64,000 nucleotides of DNA from Bacillota bacterium (GCA_023398495.1 JAEWSG010000024.1:93676-157675); one strand, 5' to 3'; numbered from the stretch's first letter, positions 35,605-44,834 are shown. The notes: generated by a model from the sequence alone, not told the origin. Numbers and translations are program-made.

Positions 35605-36093
35605 TTGGAAAAGATAAAGACTAATGCGATGAGAATTCTTGATAAGGCAAATATTAAATACAACACATATACTTATGACCATAGTGATGGTTTAATAGAT
35701 GGTGTATCAGTAGCAATAAAGATGGGTATTCCTGTTGAACGTGTATATAAAACACTTGTGACACAAGGGGTGAGCAGGGAATACTATGTTTTTGTAATAC
35801 CGGTTGAAGAAGAGCTGGATTTGAAAGCAGCGGCCAGAGCAGTAGGCGAAAAGTCCGTTGAGATGATTAAGGTAGCAGACATTAATAAAGTTACGGGTTA
35901 TATTCGAGGAGGCTGTTCACCTATAGGAATGAAAAAAGAGTATAAAACAGTATTGGACACCTCGTGTGATATTTTAGGTACAATCATTGTGAGTTCCGGC
36001 AAGATAGGCCATCAGATTGAACTTGCTCCTGCTGATCTGATAAAGTTAATCCATTGCAAGACAGATAGTGTTGTTGCAAGAAAAGATGTATAA
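35605..36093 (+). CDS. ybaK: Cys-tRNA(Pro)/Cys-tRNA(Cys) deacylase YbaK
   Basis: A 162-residue editing protein that hydrolyses mischarged Cys-tRNA(Pro). Family marks are the N-terminal A.RILDKANIKYNTYTYDH, KTLVTQG, the conserved lysine segment VIPVEEELDLKAAARAVGEK and GYIRGGCSPIGMKK. The length is usual. The TTG start has GAGGG ahead. It converges on trmB, another tRNA-related gene, with 45 bp between the stops. Confidence 0.92.
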   Translation: MEKIKTNAMRILDKANIKYNTYTYDHSDGLIDGVSVAIKMGIPVERVYKTLVTQGVSREYYVFVIPVEEELDLKAAARAVGEKSVEMIKVADINKVTGYIRGGCSPIGMKKEYKTVLDTSCDILGTIIVSSGKIGHQIELAPADLIKLIHCKTDSVVARKDV

Positions 36094-36138
36094 CTCAACC
36101 AGAACTTGTGGAGTAGGATTTATATTTTCTTTTTGAAC

Positions 36139-36801
36139 TTATATTGGTGCGTTTTCTGCTATGAGAAACTTGATTTTATGACCTTGTTCGGAGTACATTT
36201 TTTCGTGCTCAGTTACTATGTTTCTGTCAAAACTGCTGTTATGCAGATCTTCCGTGAGATAGCTGATTTTAAAGCCACTCTGCTCGAAGTATTTTACTGA
36301 AGCATTAAATAAAAGATCATCGTCCGTCTTAAACCAAATTTGGCCGTTAGACGCCAAAAATGATTTATATTGTTTTAATTGTTTTGGATGAGTTAGTCGT
36401 CTTGCTGCATGGGAATTTTTATGCCATGGATTACAAAAGTTAATGAAAATTCTATCAACAATATCGTATTCATTGAGTGTTTTATGTATTATCATTATTT
36501 CATGGGCCATAAGCCTGATATTGCTAGTGTCTGCGTTAACAGAGGCATATTCCTTCTCGATTTTTTCTTTAGCCAGAATTAAAACCTCGTCTTTAATGTC
36601 TACGGCAATGAAATTAGTTTCCGGGTTAGAAGCCCCAAGCTTGGATATAAAACCTCCTTTACCGCAGCCTAACTCCAGCCATATGGGGTTAGAGTTCCCA
36701 AAGACTGTATGCCATTTACCTATATATTCAGTTGGTTTTACAACAAAAAAGTTACAAGCCTCAAGATCAGGCCTTGCCCATGGTTTTCTCCTTAATCTCA
36801 C
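36139..36801 (-). CDS. trmB: tRNA (guanine-N7)-methyltransferase TrmB
   Basis: A 220-residue SAM-dependent methyltransferase that modifies G46 of tRNA. The SAM site is WLELGCGKGGFI, followed by FIAVDIK. INFCNPWHKNSHAARRLTHP is the family-specific catalytic stretch with the Asn-Pro-W motif, and FKTDDDLLF follows. GTG 36801 (starting VRLRRKPWARPDLEA) is chosen because homologues begin here and GAGG sits six bases ahead; an upstream GTG at 36825 lacks a ribosome site. Confidence 0.92.
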   Translation of the reverse strand: MRLRRKPWARPDLEACNFFVVKPTEYIGKWHTVFGNSNPIWLELGCGKGGFISKLGASNPETNFIAVDIKDEVLILAKEKIEKEYASVNADTSNIRLMAHEIMIIHKTLNEYDIVDRIFINFCNPWHKNSHAARRLTHPKQLKQYKSFLASNGQIWFKTDDDLLFNASVKYFEQSGFKISYLTEDLHNSSFDRNIVTEHEKMYSEQGHKIKFLIAENAPI

Positions 36802-37115
36802 ATTATACCTCGCATAGTATTTCACTTAGTTCAATTTATTTTAAAATGGTTTACTCAAAAATGCAACTGTTTTATTGCTAACCAGACTAAGAAGCTGTTA
36901 AAATTTGTATTAGGTTAACAAATAATGAGGGGCAAAGAAAAAATAGTTAAAAAATTTGTAAAAAGTATGATAAAATTATTAATATAGAAATATGAGGGCA
37001 ATTTAAGACAAGCTGATTTTAGCAATAAGGGAATTGTTGATGCATTGATGTACGGTCTTTTGGCGAGTGAGTATTATGCAATAAATCCATAAAGCGATTT
37101 GGTAGGGGTGATTTC

Positions 37116-37934
37116 TTGGATAAGCAGCGTGAAAAGCAGATCATGGATCAATTGTTTGAAGAAATGAAAAAGGGTGAAGTAAAGACTTATAGTGAAATGC
37201 AGAAGAGGAAGGCAGAACTCTTGAATATAGAAGAAAGCTCTGCTTACCATGTTGGAGCAAAACAGGTCAGAAAGCTATTGCCTAAAATTGTCCTTCTTGT
37301 CCTGATTTTTATTAGTGTGATAGTTGCTGTTAATTTTTTTAGTGGACTTAGAATGCCGGTAACGCAAACCACTTATAACGGTCTTAGTGCAAAGGATGAT
37401 CCAACTCAGACTGATACTACCGGCCGTAGTTTTTCGGTTACGTCTTCAGGTACGAAGTGGTATATTACACCCGTCGCTGATTATAAGATTGTTGCTAAGG
37501 TAAAAAGCAAGCACCCTATTATCTTTTTTCAGGATGATGTAGCACTTCTGGGTAAGTATGATTTGGCATTGGCGTGGGGTGAACTTATTAAACCGGAGTA
37601 TGATAAATATATTAAGTATTCTCAATCAGGAAGGCGGTATACCTTTTTTTGCAGTGATGGCTGTCCGTTAAGTGTAAGTTACATATCAAATCATTCCGCG
37701 AATAATCATATAATTGCAGCAACAAAACGTGTTCTAAGAGGCGTGAAGAGTATAAAGAAAAACGATATAGTTTATATGGAAGGCTATCTGGTAAATGTGT
37801 TCGGGAAAGTGAAAGAAAATGAAGGCTACATTACATGGGACACTAGCATGTCTAGAGATGATAATTCATATGATGGTGGATGTGAAGTGTTTTATGTAAG
37901 AAAGCTGCAAATAGGAAATAAAACGTATGAATAA
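37116..37934 (+). CDS. Single-pass membrane protein of unknown function
   Basis: A 272-residue protein not recognised as a known family. About 52 charged cytosolic residues precede one helix (about 53-72, IVLLVLIFISVIVAVNFF). The outer domain has about 200 residues (YITPVADYKIVAKVKSKHPI, then ALAWGELIKPEYDKYIKYSQ, and CSDGCPLSVSYISNHSANNH). The ordered HSANNHIIA and the late YMEGYLVNVFGKV may mark an active or folding core, but no enzyme motif is certain. TTG 37116 has AGGGGTG ahead. The stop overlaps a tiny Cys-rich frame (TAATG). Confidence 0.6.
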   Translation: MDKQREKQIMDQLFEEMKKGEVKTYSEMQKRKAELLNIEESSAYHVGAKQVRKLLPKIVLLVLIFISVIVAVNFFSGLRMPVTQTTYNGLSAKDDPTQTDTTGRSFSVTSSGTKWYITPVADYKIVAKVKSKHPIIFFQDDVALLGKYDLALAWGELIKPEYDKYIKYSQSGRRYTFFCSDGCPLSVSYISNHSANNHIIAATKRVLRGVKSIKKNDIVYMEGYLVNVFGKVKENEGYITWDTSMSRDDNSYDGGCEVFYVRKLQIGNKTYE

Positions 37935-38029
37935 TGGCTTGTGCAAACAGATATTGTTCCGATGTTTGCCACAGCGGGCATTACAACTTTGCTTGCAGCT
38001 TCTGCTGCGATATGTGTCATAAATCATAA
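37934..38029 (+). CDS. Possible 31-residue Cys-rich peptide
   Basis: ATG 37934 overlaps the stop of the previous gene as TAATG, a common coupling arrangement. The frame encodes MACANRYCSDVCHSGHYNFA followed by CSFCCDMCHKS: seven cysteines and three histidines in 31 residues, suggestive of metal binding. It ends five bases before a strong terminator. A competing reading in the frame of the upstream gene, from GTG 37941, gives a hydrophobic peptide (VPMFATAGITTLLAASAA). Neither has its own Shine-Dalgarno site. Confidence 0.3.
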   Translation: MACANRYCSDVCHSGHYNFACSFCCDMCHKS

Positions 38030-38033
38030 ATAA

Positions 38034-38080
38034 GATTTTCAAAGCGTATAAAGTTGTTATGCTTTGAAAATCTTTTTTTT
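38034..38080 (+). terminator. Strong terminator after the membrane protein unit
   Basis: A perfect 12-bp stem, GATTTTCAAAGC (38034-38045) with GCTTTGAAAATC (38061-38072), is followed directly by eight T. Confidence 0.9.
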
Positions 38081-38324
38081 AAGACCACATTCTATTATTG
38101 AACGCGATAAAGATCTTATATCGCTTCAAACTCCTTTTGATAAAATCTGAACATCAAAAATAAAGCGTTAAAATCTATTAACGTTATTGACTCATGATAT
38201 TGGCAGTGATATACTGGAAATTATAGAAAGAATGAAAAAAGATATAATACCACATTAAAAGTATACCACAAATAAAATGATTTGTCAATAGGTTTTTGAA
38301 AAATATTTAGAAGGAGCGAAAAAA
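38081..38324. other. Gap before DUF6323 gene with orphan leader element copy
   Basis: It contains copy D of the repeated leader element on the minus strand (38097-38139) and AT-rich sequence. AGGAG about ten bases before GTG 38325 is the ribosome site of the next gene. Confidence 0.5.
38097..38139 (-). repeat. Leader element copy D (P2 part), orphan
   Basis: The minus strand reads AAAAGGAGTTTGAAGCGAT, then ATAAGATCTTT, then ATCGCGTTCAAT. It forms the same P2 hairpin (TTGAAGCGAT with ATCGCGTTCAA) as copies A and B. No minus-strand gene follows, so this copy is not a leader of any visible gene. Confidence 0.6.
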
Positions 38325-38825
38325 GTGTATAGTGATTTTATGCTGATTACTACAAATTTGCAGAACAAACTTGCTGTTTCGGAAATCATTAAATGTAACG
38401 AATACACAGCTCGTTTTGGTCTGGTTTTGTCACAGGATGAGGCACAGCAACTTGTCGAGACACGCACAGAAGCACTCAACCGTAATGGACGGGTTGAATT
38501 TGGTGGTGGAATTATTGATATTCTGATTAAGGAATTTTGTGATTCTCCGTTCCTTATGCAGTCTAACTATGCAGAAACACTGCATGATTTAATCGAAACC
38601 TTTTACTATTTCAAAAATGAATCGCTTGACGGAATTAGTGACGAAGAATTGATTTCTTTAATGAAAAAATATTTTGATCAGAATTGCCGTGGTTCTGTTG
38701 AGCTATTGCAGAATCGTGAGTTAGAAGCACTAGCCAGGAATATCCGCTATAATGTACGCAATTTTGAAGATATAGAGGATAAAGACGAGTATTCAGATGA
38801 GGAGGATGAGGGCGAAGATGAATGA
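38325..38825 (+). CDS. DUF6323 family protein
   Basis: A 166-residue soluble protein of a clostridial family without known function. Conserved parts are EIIKCNEYTARFGLVLSQDE, VEFGGGIIDILIKEFCDSPF and AETLHDLIETFYYFKNESLD; the C-terminus is very acidic. It is translated from GTG with AGGAG ahead and overlaps the start of the DUF6179 gene by 8 bp. The two genes are habitually paired, which suggests a complex or shared pathway. Confidence 0.75.
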   Translation: MYSDFMLITTNLQNKLAVSEIIKCNEYTARFGLVLSQDEAQQLVETRTEALNRNGRVEFGGGIIDILIKEFCDSPFLMQSNYAETLHDLIETFYYFKNESLDGISDEELISLMKKYFDQNCRGSVELLQNRELEALARNIRYNVRNFEDIEDKDEYSDEEDEGEDE

Positions 38826-40173
38826 CTTGCAAAAGCAACAGAGCATTAAAAGAGAAAAATTAAATGAAGAACATTATTTTCAGTCCATTATTAATGAAGC
38901 ACATAGTTTAAATTTGCTGAACGATTCTGAATTGGAGGGCATTCAAATTCAAAGTCTCAGGTTGTTGGCGAGGCAAACAGAGCGATATACCGGAGGTGAC
39001 AGTAGTTCGGTCAGGGTGGAGACTGCTCAAAGCATATTGCAATCTGTTTTATATAGTATAGGAGTTTATCTTAAAAGTTTGCCGGAAACTGATATGGGAC
39101 TTGAGCAAATAAAGCAAATGCAGCTGGCTGAGTTGTTCCAACGGGGGAGGAAATTGATTGAAAGGAAAGTAAATGTTTCTAGACATATATTGCAACTTAT
39201 ACTAAGTGAACATATTGAAAATGACAATATTGCGTATAAAGAGACAATTAAAAATGGATTGCCGGGATTTTTTTCAACTTATGATGCTGAATATGCCGCT
39301 CATGACACAACCGGAAGTATAGATTATCCATTAAATATTGATAAAATGGAATGCGTTGGTATAGAATATATTTATAACTATCTTCAAACACTCTACTGGG
39401 AGAATAGGTTTTGTAAAAATTTTACGGTTCATGATATAGATTGTGTACTGCGTGGTTATGATGAGCAGTATCAGGATTTGCTCGTCAATATATTCAGGAT
39501 TGTATTTACTAATGCATTAGGCTGCATTCTGGCAAACAGAAGTGTTGATCATCTTGATGTGGGGCAAACTGGGAGACAGTATATCAAGAACCAATTGAAG
39601 GGGCTTTCGACAGACGAGTTACATGAAGTATTAATAAAAGCGTCACTAAAGCTTTGCAGGAAGCTTGGTATTACTAATGAATTTTTAATGGAGTATATAG
39701 CAGCAACCGTAGAGGATCTTTGTGAAAGGTTAAAAACTGCACTGGAAAATGATCATCTGGAGTCAGTATTTGTTAGCCATAGGGAAAAGGTTGTTAAACC
39801 TGTTATTCATTTTATGGATGGAGATAAAATGGACGATGAGGCATTTAGAAAGATTGCAACTGAAATTCGAGAATGTCGGTTTGTGTCAGACAAGATATTA
39901 ATTATAAAAAAAGAAATTCACAGCATTTCTGATCTGGTTGATATATTCGAAGGAGATTGCCTGTTTGAATATGAATTCAGTGAGTTTTTTGATACTTTAG
40001 GAGATAATGAGCTTGCAATGCTCTTAAATTTATTGCCTGTGCATAAAGTAGATTCGAGTCTGTTAGAAAGGGAAAAGGAATGGCATGCTAAATTGGATAA
40101 ATATTTAAAAAGCCTTGATTTGGACATCAGGAACAGAATTATCAAAAGGGCTGGAGAAATTGAATTGTGTTAA
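38818..40173 (+). CDS. DUF6179 family protein
   Basis: A 451-residue protein of unknown function, predicted mostly helical, with no membrane helix or signal peptide. Recognisable stretches are RLLARQTERYTGGDSSSVRV, NIDKMECVGIEYIYNYLQTL and LCRKLGITNEFLMEYI. ATG 38818 is preferred over the in-frame ATG at 38797 because GAGG with proper spacing precedes it. It is coupled to the DUF6323 gene by the overlap ATGAATGA. No catalytic motif is evident. Confidence 0.7.
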   Translation: MNDLQKQQSIKREKLNEEHYFQSIINEAHSLNLLNDSELEGIQIQSLRLLARQTERYTGGDSSSVRVETAQSILQSVLYSIGVYLKSLPETDMGLEQIKQMQLAELFQRGRKLIERKVNVSRHILQLILSEHIENDNIAYKETIKNGLPGFFSTYDAEYAAHDTTGSIDYPLNIDKMECVGIEYIYNYLQTLYWENRFCKNFTVHDIDCVLRGYDEQYQDLLVNIFRIVFTNALGCILANRSVDHLDVGQTGRQYIKNQLKGLSTDELHEVLIKASLKLCRKLGITNEFLMEYIAATVEDLCERLKTALENDHLESVFVSHREKVVKPVIHFMDGDKMDDEAFRKIATEIRECRFVSDKILIIKKEIHSISDLVDIFEGDCLFEYEFSEFFDTLGDNELAMLLNLLPVHKVDSSLLEREKEWHAKLDKYLKSLDLDIRNRIIKRAGEIELC

Positions 40174-40205
40174 TGTGAGAAAGTTGATATGGGGGGTAAA
40201 AAATC

Positions 40206-40577
40206 ATGAAAATCAACATTAAGTATTTAACAATATTTTTCATACTATTTATACTTGAAGTTCTTATTGCTTTGTTTGTTAAGGATAGAATTATACGCCC
40301 TTTCATTGGAGACATTCTGGTAGTAATTTTAATGTATACATTTATCAGGGGAATTATTAAAAAGCCAATAAAGCGATTGCCTGTATACCTATTTGTATTT
40401 GCTGTTTCTGTAGAAGTATCTCAATATTTTCATCTTGTAGATAAATTAAATTTGAGGAGTAACAAAATAATGACTATTATTATGGGAACCTCCTTTGATG
40501 TTAGAGATATTTTATGTTATTTAACTGGAACTGTTATACTCATTATCTGGGAAAGAATTGAAAAAACATGCCGTTAA
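40206..40577 (+). CDS. DUF2809 family membrane protein
   Basis: A 123-residue protein with four hydrophobic helices (about 7-26, 31-48, 57-75, 98-117). The pattern FVFAVSVEVSQYFHLVDKLN and FDVRDILCYLTG is typical of DUF2809 (YjgA-like) proteins. Function unknown. GGGGGG precedes the start. It stands in the same direction as its neighbours, 32 bp after DUF6179. Confidence 0.8.
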   Translation: MKINIKYLTIFFILFILEVLIALFVKDRIIRPFIGDILVVILMYTFIRGIIKKPIKRLPVYLFVFAVSVEVSQYFHLVDKLNLRSNKIMTIIMGTSFDVRDILCYLTGTVILIIWERIEKTCR

Positions 40578-40679
40578 CATAATAGTTGCAATTTTAATAT
40601 AATAAAAGAGGAGTATTAAAGAAAGAATGCAGTTATTTGCCATGTTGAGGGTATAATTCTGCTACACTAAGGTGTAAAA

Positions 40680-41603
40680 ATGAATGACAACAAGAATTTA
40701 TCTAAGGTTTTTGAAACGGCACAATTTATTCCTTTTGATGACTCCTCAAAAATTATTATTATGAGTGATTGCCACAGGGGAGATGGAAGCTGGGCAGATA
40801 GTTTCTGCAAAAATAAAAACATATACTATGCTGCTTTGACACATTACTATAATAACAATTATACATATATTGAATTGGGTGATGGTGATGAGCTTTGGGA
40901 AAATAAAGATATTTATGAAATAATGAACCAGCATAGTGATGTGTTTTTGCTGCTATCAAAATTTGTTAGTGAAGGCAGAGGTTTTTTTCTGTATGGTAAT
41001 CATGATTTGGTTAAAAAATGCAGGAATTATGCTAAATTCAATAAATATAGATGTTTGTATGAGAGAGAAGCAGAAAAAATTTCACTGTTTGAAAATATAA
41101 AGTTTCATGAAGGCTTAGTATTAAAACATTCTGTCACAGGAGGAGAAATTTTTCTGATACATGGACACCAGCTTATTATCTGGGATGGAGCGTTTTGGAG
41201 GTTGACAAGATTTTTAGTAAGATATTTCTGGAAACCGCTTGAATTAATAGGGGTAAATGATCCAACCAGCACTGCAAAAAATTATAAAAGAAAAGCATTG
41301 GTTGAGAAAAAGCTGATTAAATGGATAAAAAAGAACAATCGAATACTTATTGCCGGACACACTCACAGGCCTACATTTCCTGAAGTTGGTGAACTGCCAT
41401 ACTTTAATGACGGCAGTTGTATACATCCTTATGGTATTACAGGAATAGAGATTGAGGATGGCCATATATCTCTTGTGGAATGGAGCATTAAGACAAAAAC
41501 AGATGGAGTATTGTATGTTGATAGAAGTGAACTTGCAGGCCCTGAAAAATTGAATAACTATTTTGAAATACCTTCAGGACATACTTTGGGTGTAAAAGAA
41601 TAA
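40680..41603 (+). CDS. Metallophosphoesterase
   Basis: A 307-residue calcineurin-fold phosphoesterase. The two-metal motifs appear in order: MSDCHRGDGS (D.H), YIELGDGDELWE (GD..), YGNHD (GNHD), IHGHQ (GH) and IAGHTHRPTFPEVGELPYFN (GHTH). The closest relatives by style are UDP-2,3-diacylglucosamine-hydrolase-like enzymes, but the substrate is not determined. AAGGTG lies before the start. A clear terminator follows. Confidence 0.85.
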   Translation: MNDNKNLSKVFETAQFIPFDDSSKIIIMSDCHRGDGSWADSFCKNKNIYYAALTHYYNNNYTYIELGDGDELWENKDIYEIMNQHSDVFLLLSKFVSEGRGFFLYGNHDLVKKCRNYAKFNKYRCLYEREAEKISLFENIKFHEGLVLKHSVTGGEIFLIHGHQLIIWDGAFWRLTRFLVRYFWKPLELIGVNDPTSTAKNYKRKALVEKKLIKWIKKNNRILIAGHTHRPTFPEVGELPYFNDGSCIHPYGITGIEIEDGHISLVEWSIKTKTDGVLYVDRSELAGPEKLNNYFEIPSGHTLGVKE

Positions 41604-41908
41604 GAACCTTAAAAAGCCTTGATGCAGGAAATCATCCTGTATTTTTTGTGACCATAGAGTAAATTTAAATAAGGATTTAGTAAAGTACTGTAATTTCCAT
41701 AAAAAGCTAAAGAAAATTAGACAAATATGCTATAATTGAGTATATATTTAGTACCATGTAACAGAAATTATTATCAGAATGTATTGGCCTTAGTGATAGA
41801 GGAAGTACATTCTATATATTTTCAAAGAATGAGAATTAGTTGTGTTAAAAAAGCACTGGTCAATACAAAATATAACGAGCTCAATCAAAGAAGGAGAGGG
41901 ATTAAGTC
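41604..41908 (+). other. 305-bp intergenic region before the flavodoxin-like gene
   Basis: It carries the phosphoesterase terminator (41622-41647) and then AT-rich sequence with GAAGGAGAGG as the ribosome site of the next gene. No other feature is seen. Confidence 0.55.
41622..41647 (+). terminator. Terminator of the phosphoesterase gene
   Basis: ATGCAGGA (41622-41629) pairs with TCCTGTAT (41635-41642, one G-U) around a 5-nt loop and is followed by six T. Confidence 0.8.
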
Positions 41909-42376
41909 ATGAAAATAGGTATTGTGGTTTACTCAAAAACGGGAAATACGATGTCTGTTGCACAAAAGATTAAACAGGAACTTCTTACAGCGGGCCATTC
42001 TGTAAACTTAGAACAGGTAACAGCTGTAAGTGAAGAATCGAAATCGGTTGCAGAAGTTCAATTAAAAAACATTCCCGACGTTAGCGGTTATGATGTTGTG
42101 ATTTTTGGTTCGCCTGTGCATGCATTTTCATTGCCGTTTGTTATGAAAGCATATTTTTCACACATAACATCGTTAAAAGGAAAAAAGGTTGGATGTTTTG
42201 TAACCCAGCACTTTCCCTTTGCCTGGATGGGTGGAAACAATGCACTCGGTCAGATGAAAAAAGCCTGCCAAGTAAAAGACGGTAACGTGTTTGACTCAGG
42301 AGTTGTAAACTGGGCTCATAAGCAGCGTGAAACTAAGATTTCCGATGTGACTAAGAAAATGGCTAGTGTTTTTTAA
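41909..42376 (+). CDS. Flavodoxin-like protein
   Basis: A 155-residue protein with the FMN phosphate-binding start VVYSKTGNTMSVAQKI (T.TGNT) and the later FGSPVHAFSLPFVMKAYFSH loop. It probably binds FMN and carries electrons or reduces a small substrate; its partner is not visible. The stop codon sits in the left arm of a 12-bp hairpin (42370-42381 with 42400-42411). Confidence 0.8.
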   Translation: MKIGIVVYSKTGNTMSVAQKIKQELLTAGHSVNLEQVTAVSEESKSVAEVQLKNIPDVSGYDVVIFGSPVHAFSLPFVMKAYFSHITSLKGKKVGCFVTQHFPFAWMGGNNALGQMKKACQVKDGNVFDSGVVNWAHKQRETKISDVTKKMASVF

Positions 42377-42561
42377 CATTACTGATTTCCAATCTTTCAT
42401 AATGTTAAAAATGAATTACCTGTGCCTTTAGTCCCCCATACCTTGAAATAAGTTGGGCACTTGGTTTCTATAATTGAAGGTTTAATAAAACGCTTAACAT
42501 ATATGGTGCTAGATGCATATTATATTATACGGAAAGCTCAAGGATTTGAAAGGAGCAGTTT

Positions 42562-43284
42562 ATGTATAATAATTATATGCAAAACAGAATAAAACCTATC
42601 GTTGTAGCGTATGCAAAGGGAGATGTAAATGGTGACCGTGTACCGGAAAATGTTTATTTGACCGGTACTAAAACTCCAGATAGTCCATTCACACAAAACA
42701 TTACCTTGGTTATACAAGATGGAAAAACAGGAATGACTGCGGAGATACCTCTTAAAGATAATGCCGGATATAATCCTTCACTGTTTTTGGGAGACTTTAC
42801 AGGTGACGGTGTGGAAGATATACTGATTGGAATAGCTTCCGGAGGTAGTGGAGGAACAATGTACTACTATATCTTTTCATACATAAACAATATACCTAGA
42901 AAGTTGTTTGATTTTAATGTTTATAACGAGCAATTTCAGTATGATGTGAATTACAGGGATAATTACAAAGTTGAATTTATAAGCAGACTCAACAGGTTGA
43001 AATACATAATAGACATATCTTATAAAGGAAAAGAATACTTAAGTGAGATATATGACAATACCGGTAAACTCAAGGAGCCTGTTGAGGGTTTTGTAAATCC
43101 CATAAGTGCCTTGTATCCGGTGGATTTTGACTCTGATGGAATATATGAATTACTGGCTTTTCAAAAAATAGCAGGAAGATATAATGCTGATGCTATTGGT
43201 TATGTTCAGAATACTTTAAGCATTAAAAATGGTGGATTTGCTCTCAATAACCAGAATGTAGCTGTTTTTGGGGAGCAGGTGTAA
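42562..43284 (+). CDS. VCBS/FG-GAP repeat-like protein
   Basis: A 240-residue protein without signal peptide. Calcium-loop-like blades recur: AKGDVNGDRVPENVYLTG, LGDFTGDGVEDILIGIASGG and PVDFDSDGIYELLAFQK, each D.[ND].D...[DE]. This points to a partial beta-propeller. The function is unknown; proteins of this type occur in clostridial spore coats and surface layers. AAAGGAG precedes the start. Confidence 0.6.
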   Translation: MYNNYMQNRIKPIVVAYAKGDVNGDRVPENVYLTGTKTPDSPFTQNITLVIQDGKTGMTAEIPLKDNAGYNPSLFLGDFTGDGVEDILIGIASGGSGGTMYYYIFSYINNIPRKLFDFNVYNEQFQYDVNYRDNYKVEFISRLNRLKYIIDISYKGKEYLSEIYDNTGKLKEPVEGFVNPISALYPVDFDSDGIYELLAFQKIAGRYNADAIGYVQNTLSIKNGGFALNNQNVAVFGEQV

Positions 43285-43362
43285 GGGAATTGAGATTTAT
43301 TGATAGGAACAAGTTTACAGTGTTTACAAAGGCGTTTGCTGCATAGATAATGCAATACATAT

Positions 43363-43665
43363 TTATATAAGAAATCCTGCTACAAATACCGTTAATATTG
43401 CCCCGAGTGCTACTAAAACCAAGCTTTTACCCTTGAAAGCAAGGGATAAAGCGATAACAGTGCCACAGAGGGCAGTTTTATAGTTGCCGGTGGAGTTGAT
43501 AATGTCAGGAAAAGTAAGTGCACCCAAGACTGCAAAGGGAACATAGTGCAAAAAAGACTTTATATATCTGGATTTTATTTCTTTTCTGAAAATTGAAATT
43601 GGCAATACTCTTGGTATATAGGTAACAATTGCCATTAATAAAATTGCGGTAAATGTATATGACAT
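43363..43665 (-). CDS. azlD: Branched-chain amino acid exporter small subunit AzlD
   Basis: A 100-residue membrane protein with four helices. The stretch IPRVLPISIFRKEIKSRYIK and YVPFAVLGALTFPDI are typical of AzlD. It works with AzlC, encoded directly upstream (16-bp gap), to export branched-chain amino acids or analogues. AAAGGAG precedes the start. Confidence 0.9.
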   Translation of the reverse strand: MSYTFTAILLMAIVTYIPRVLPISIFRKEIKSRYIKSFLHYVPFAVLGALTFPDIINSTGNYKTALCGTVIALSLAFKGKSLVLVALGAILTVFVAGFLI

Positions 43666-43681
43666 TTTTTACTCCTTTTTA

Positions 43682-44422
43682 TCATTTGTAGTTCTGCTCA
43701 CAGGCATCGGGTTTATCTTCTACAGGCCAAAGGGCAGCACCTGTTCCGGCACCTAAAACAGTAGCTGCAATAACTCTGAATCCGCTTGATATAAAGCTAA
43801 AAAGCGGAATATATTTTAGTGCCATGTTTATTCCTATAGATAGGAGAACAATCATTAAAATAGATTTTGATTTTTTTGATGGAGGTATAATTATTGCTAT
43901 AAACATTGCGTATAGGGCAATTCCCATTGCACTGCTGATTGATAAAGGCAGTGCGGAACAGGTAAAAGCACCTAAAGCTGTTCCTGAACTCCAACCGATT
44001 ATCGGTCCCGTAATGAGACCTATCATATACGAATAGGATAGTTTACCTTTTTCCGTAGAAGCAATAGTAAAGGTTTCATCTGTGATTCCAAAACCAAAGA
44101 TAAGCCTTTGCATAAGAGATATTCCAGGATCTATTTTCTGTGATAATGATAGTGACATAAGCATATAACGTATATTGATTACAAAAGTAGTTAAAGTAAC
44201 CTCAATAAGTCCGGCACTTTCTATAATGAGATTAGTGCCTGCAAACTGCCCTGCACTTGTAAGGTTGGTCAGGGAGATAAAAACAGCCAACAAGGGATGG
44301 ATACCACCGCTTACGGCCATAAGTCCAAATGTGAATGAAACCGGTAGGTATCCTAATGCAATTGGAAGTCCCCTCTTAAGTCCATATTCAAAATCCTTTT
44401 TTTTCATAAAATACTTATTCAT
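43682..44422 (-). CDS. azlC: Branched-chain amino acid exporter large subunit AzlC
   Basis: A 246-residue membrane protein with about six to seven helices. GLKRGLPIALGYLPVSFTFG, LTSAGQFAGTNLIIE and NIRYMLMSLSL are AzlC family signatures. It forms the exporter with AzlD. AGGAG lies five bases ahead of ATG 44422. No leucine-responsive or T-box regulator is recognised upstream. Confidence 0.92.
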   Translation of the reverse strand: MNKYFMKKKDFEYGLKRGLPIALGYLPVSFTFGLMAVSGGIHPLLAVFISLTNLTSAGQFAGTNLIIESAGLIEVTLTTFVINIRYMLMSLSLSQKIDPGISLMQRLIFGFGITDETFTIASTEKGKLSYSYMIGLITGPIIGWSSGTALGAFTCSALPLSISSAMGIALYAMFIAIIIPPSKKSKSILMIVLLSIGINMALKYIPLFSFISSGFRVIAATVLGAGTGAALWPVEDKPDACEQNYK

Positions 44423-44519
44423 ATTTACTCCTGTTGTATGCTATAGATATGGCCTTTATACCATGAAGTTTAAGCACTAAAACATTATAATATTAATTGA
44501 TAATTTTATCTATAGGTTT

Positions 44520-44832
44520 GTGAAAGGTTTTTATAGGATATTTTTCGGTGAAGCGTTTCGCTGTAAAGCACTAAAAATACGGACTGATAAAGTATTATCT
44601 GAAATTTTAAGTCTTAATAGACCTAAAGTCAAAAGGTTGGAAAGATCAGGCATTATTATTGTGACAGAAGAAAAGCAAGAACACAAAATTATTATTGAAA
44701 TAAAGGGAAATCTAAATAGTGATAGAACAATTTGAAGTTATAAGCAGTGTGAGGTTTTAAGAAATAGTCTTAATGAGTTGGCTAATGATACCTTTGGTCT
44801 CGATTTTATTTTTATATCGTGTAACATACGTT
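44520..44832 (+). pseudogene. Frameshifted remnant of an unrecognised gene
   Basis: A 71-codon frame (44520-44735) has no ribosome site. After its stop another frame continues with coding-like sequence (QCEVLRNSLNELANDTFGLD) up to a TAG near 44832. A third frame between them (IEQFEVISSV) looks like part of the same protein. Several small indels would explain the pattern. The family is not recognised. Confidence 0.4.
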
Positions 44833-44834
44833 AG

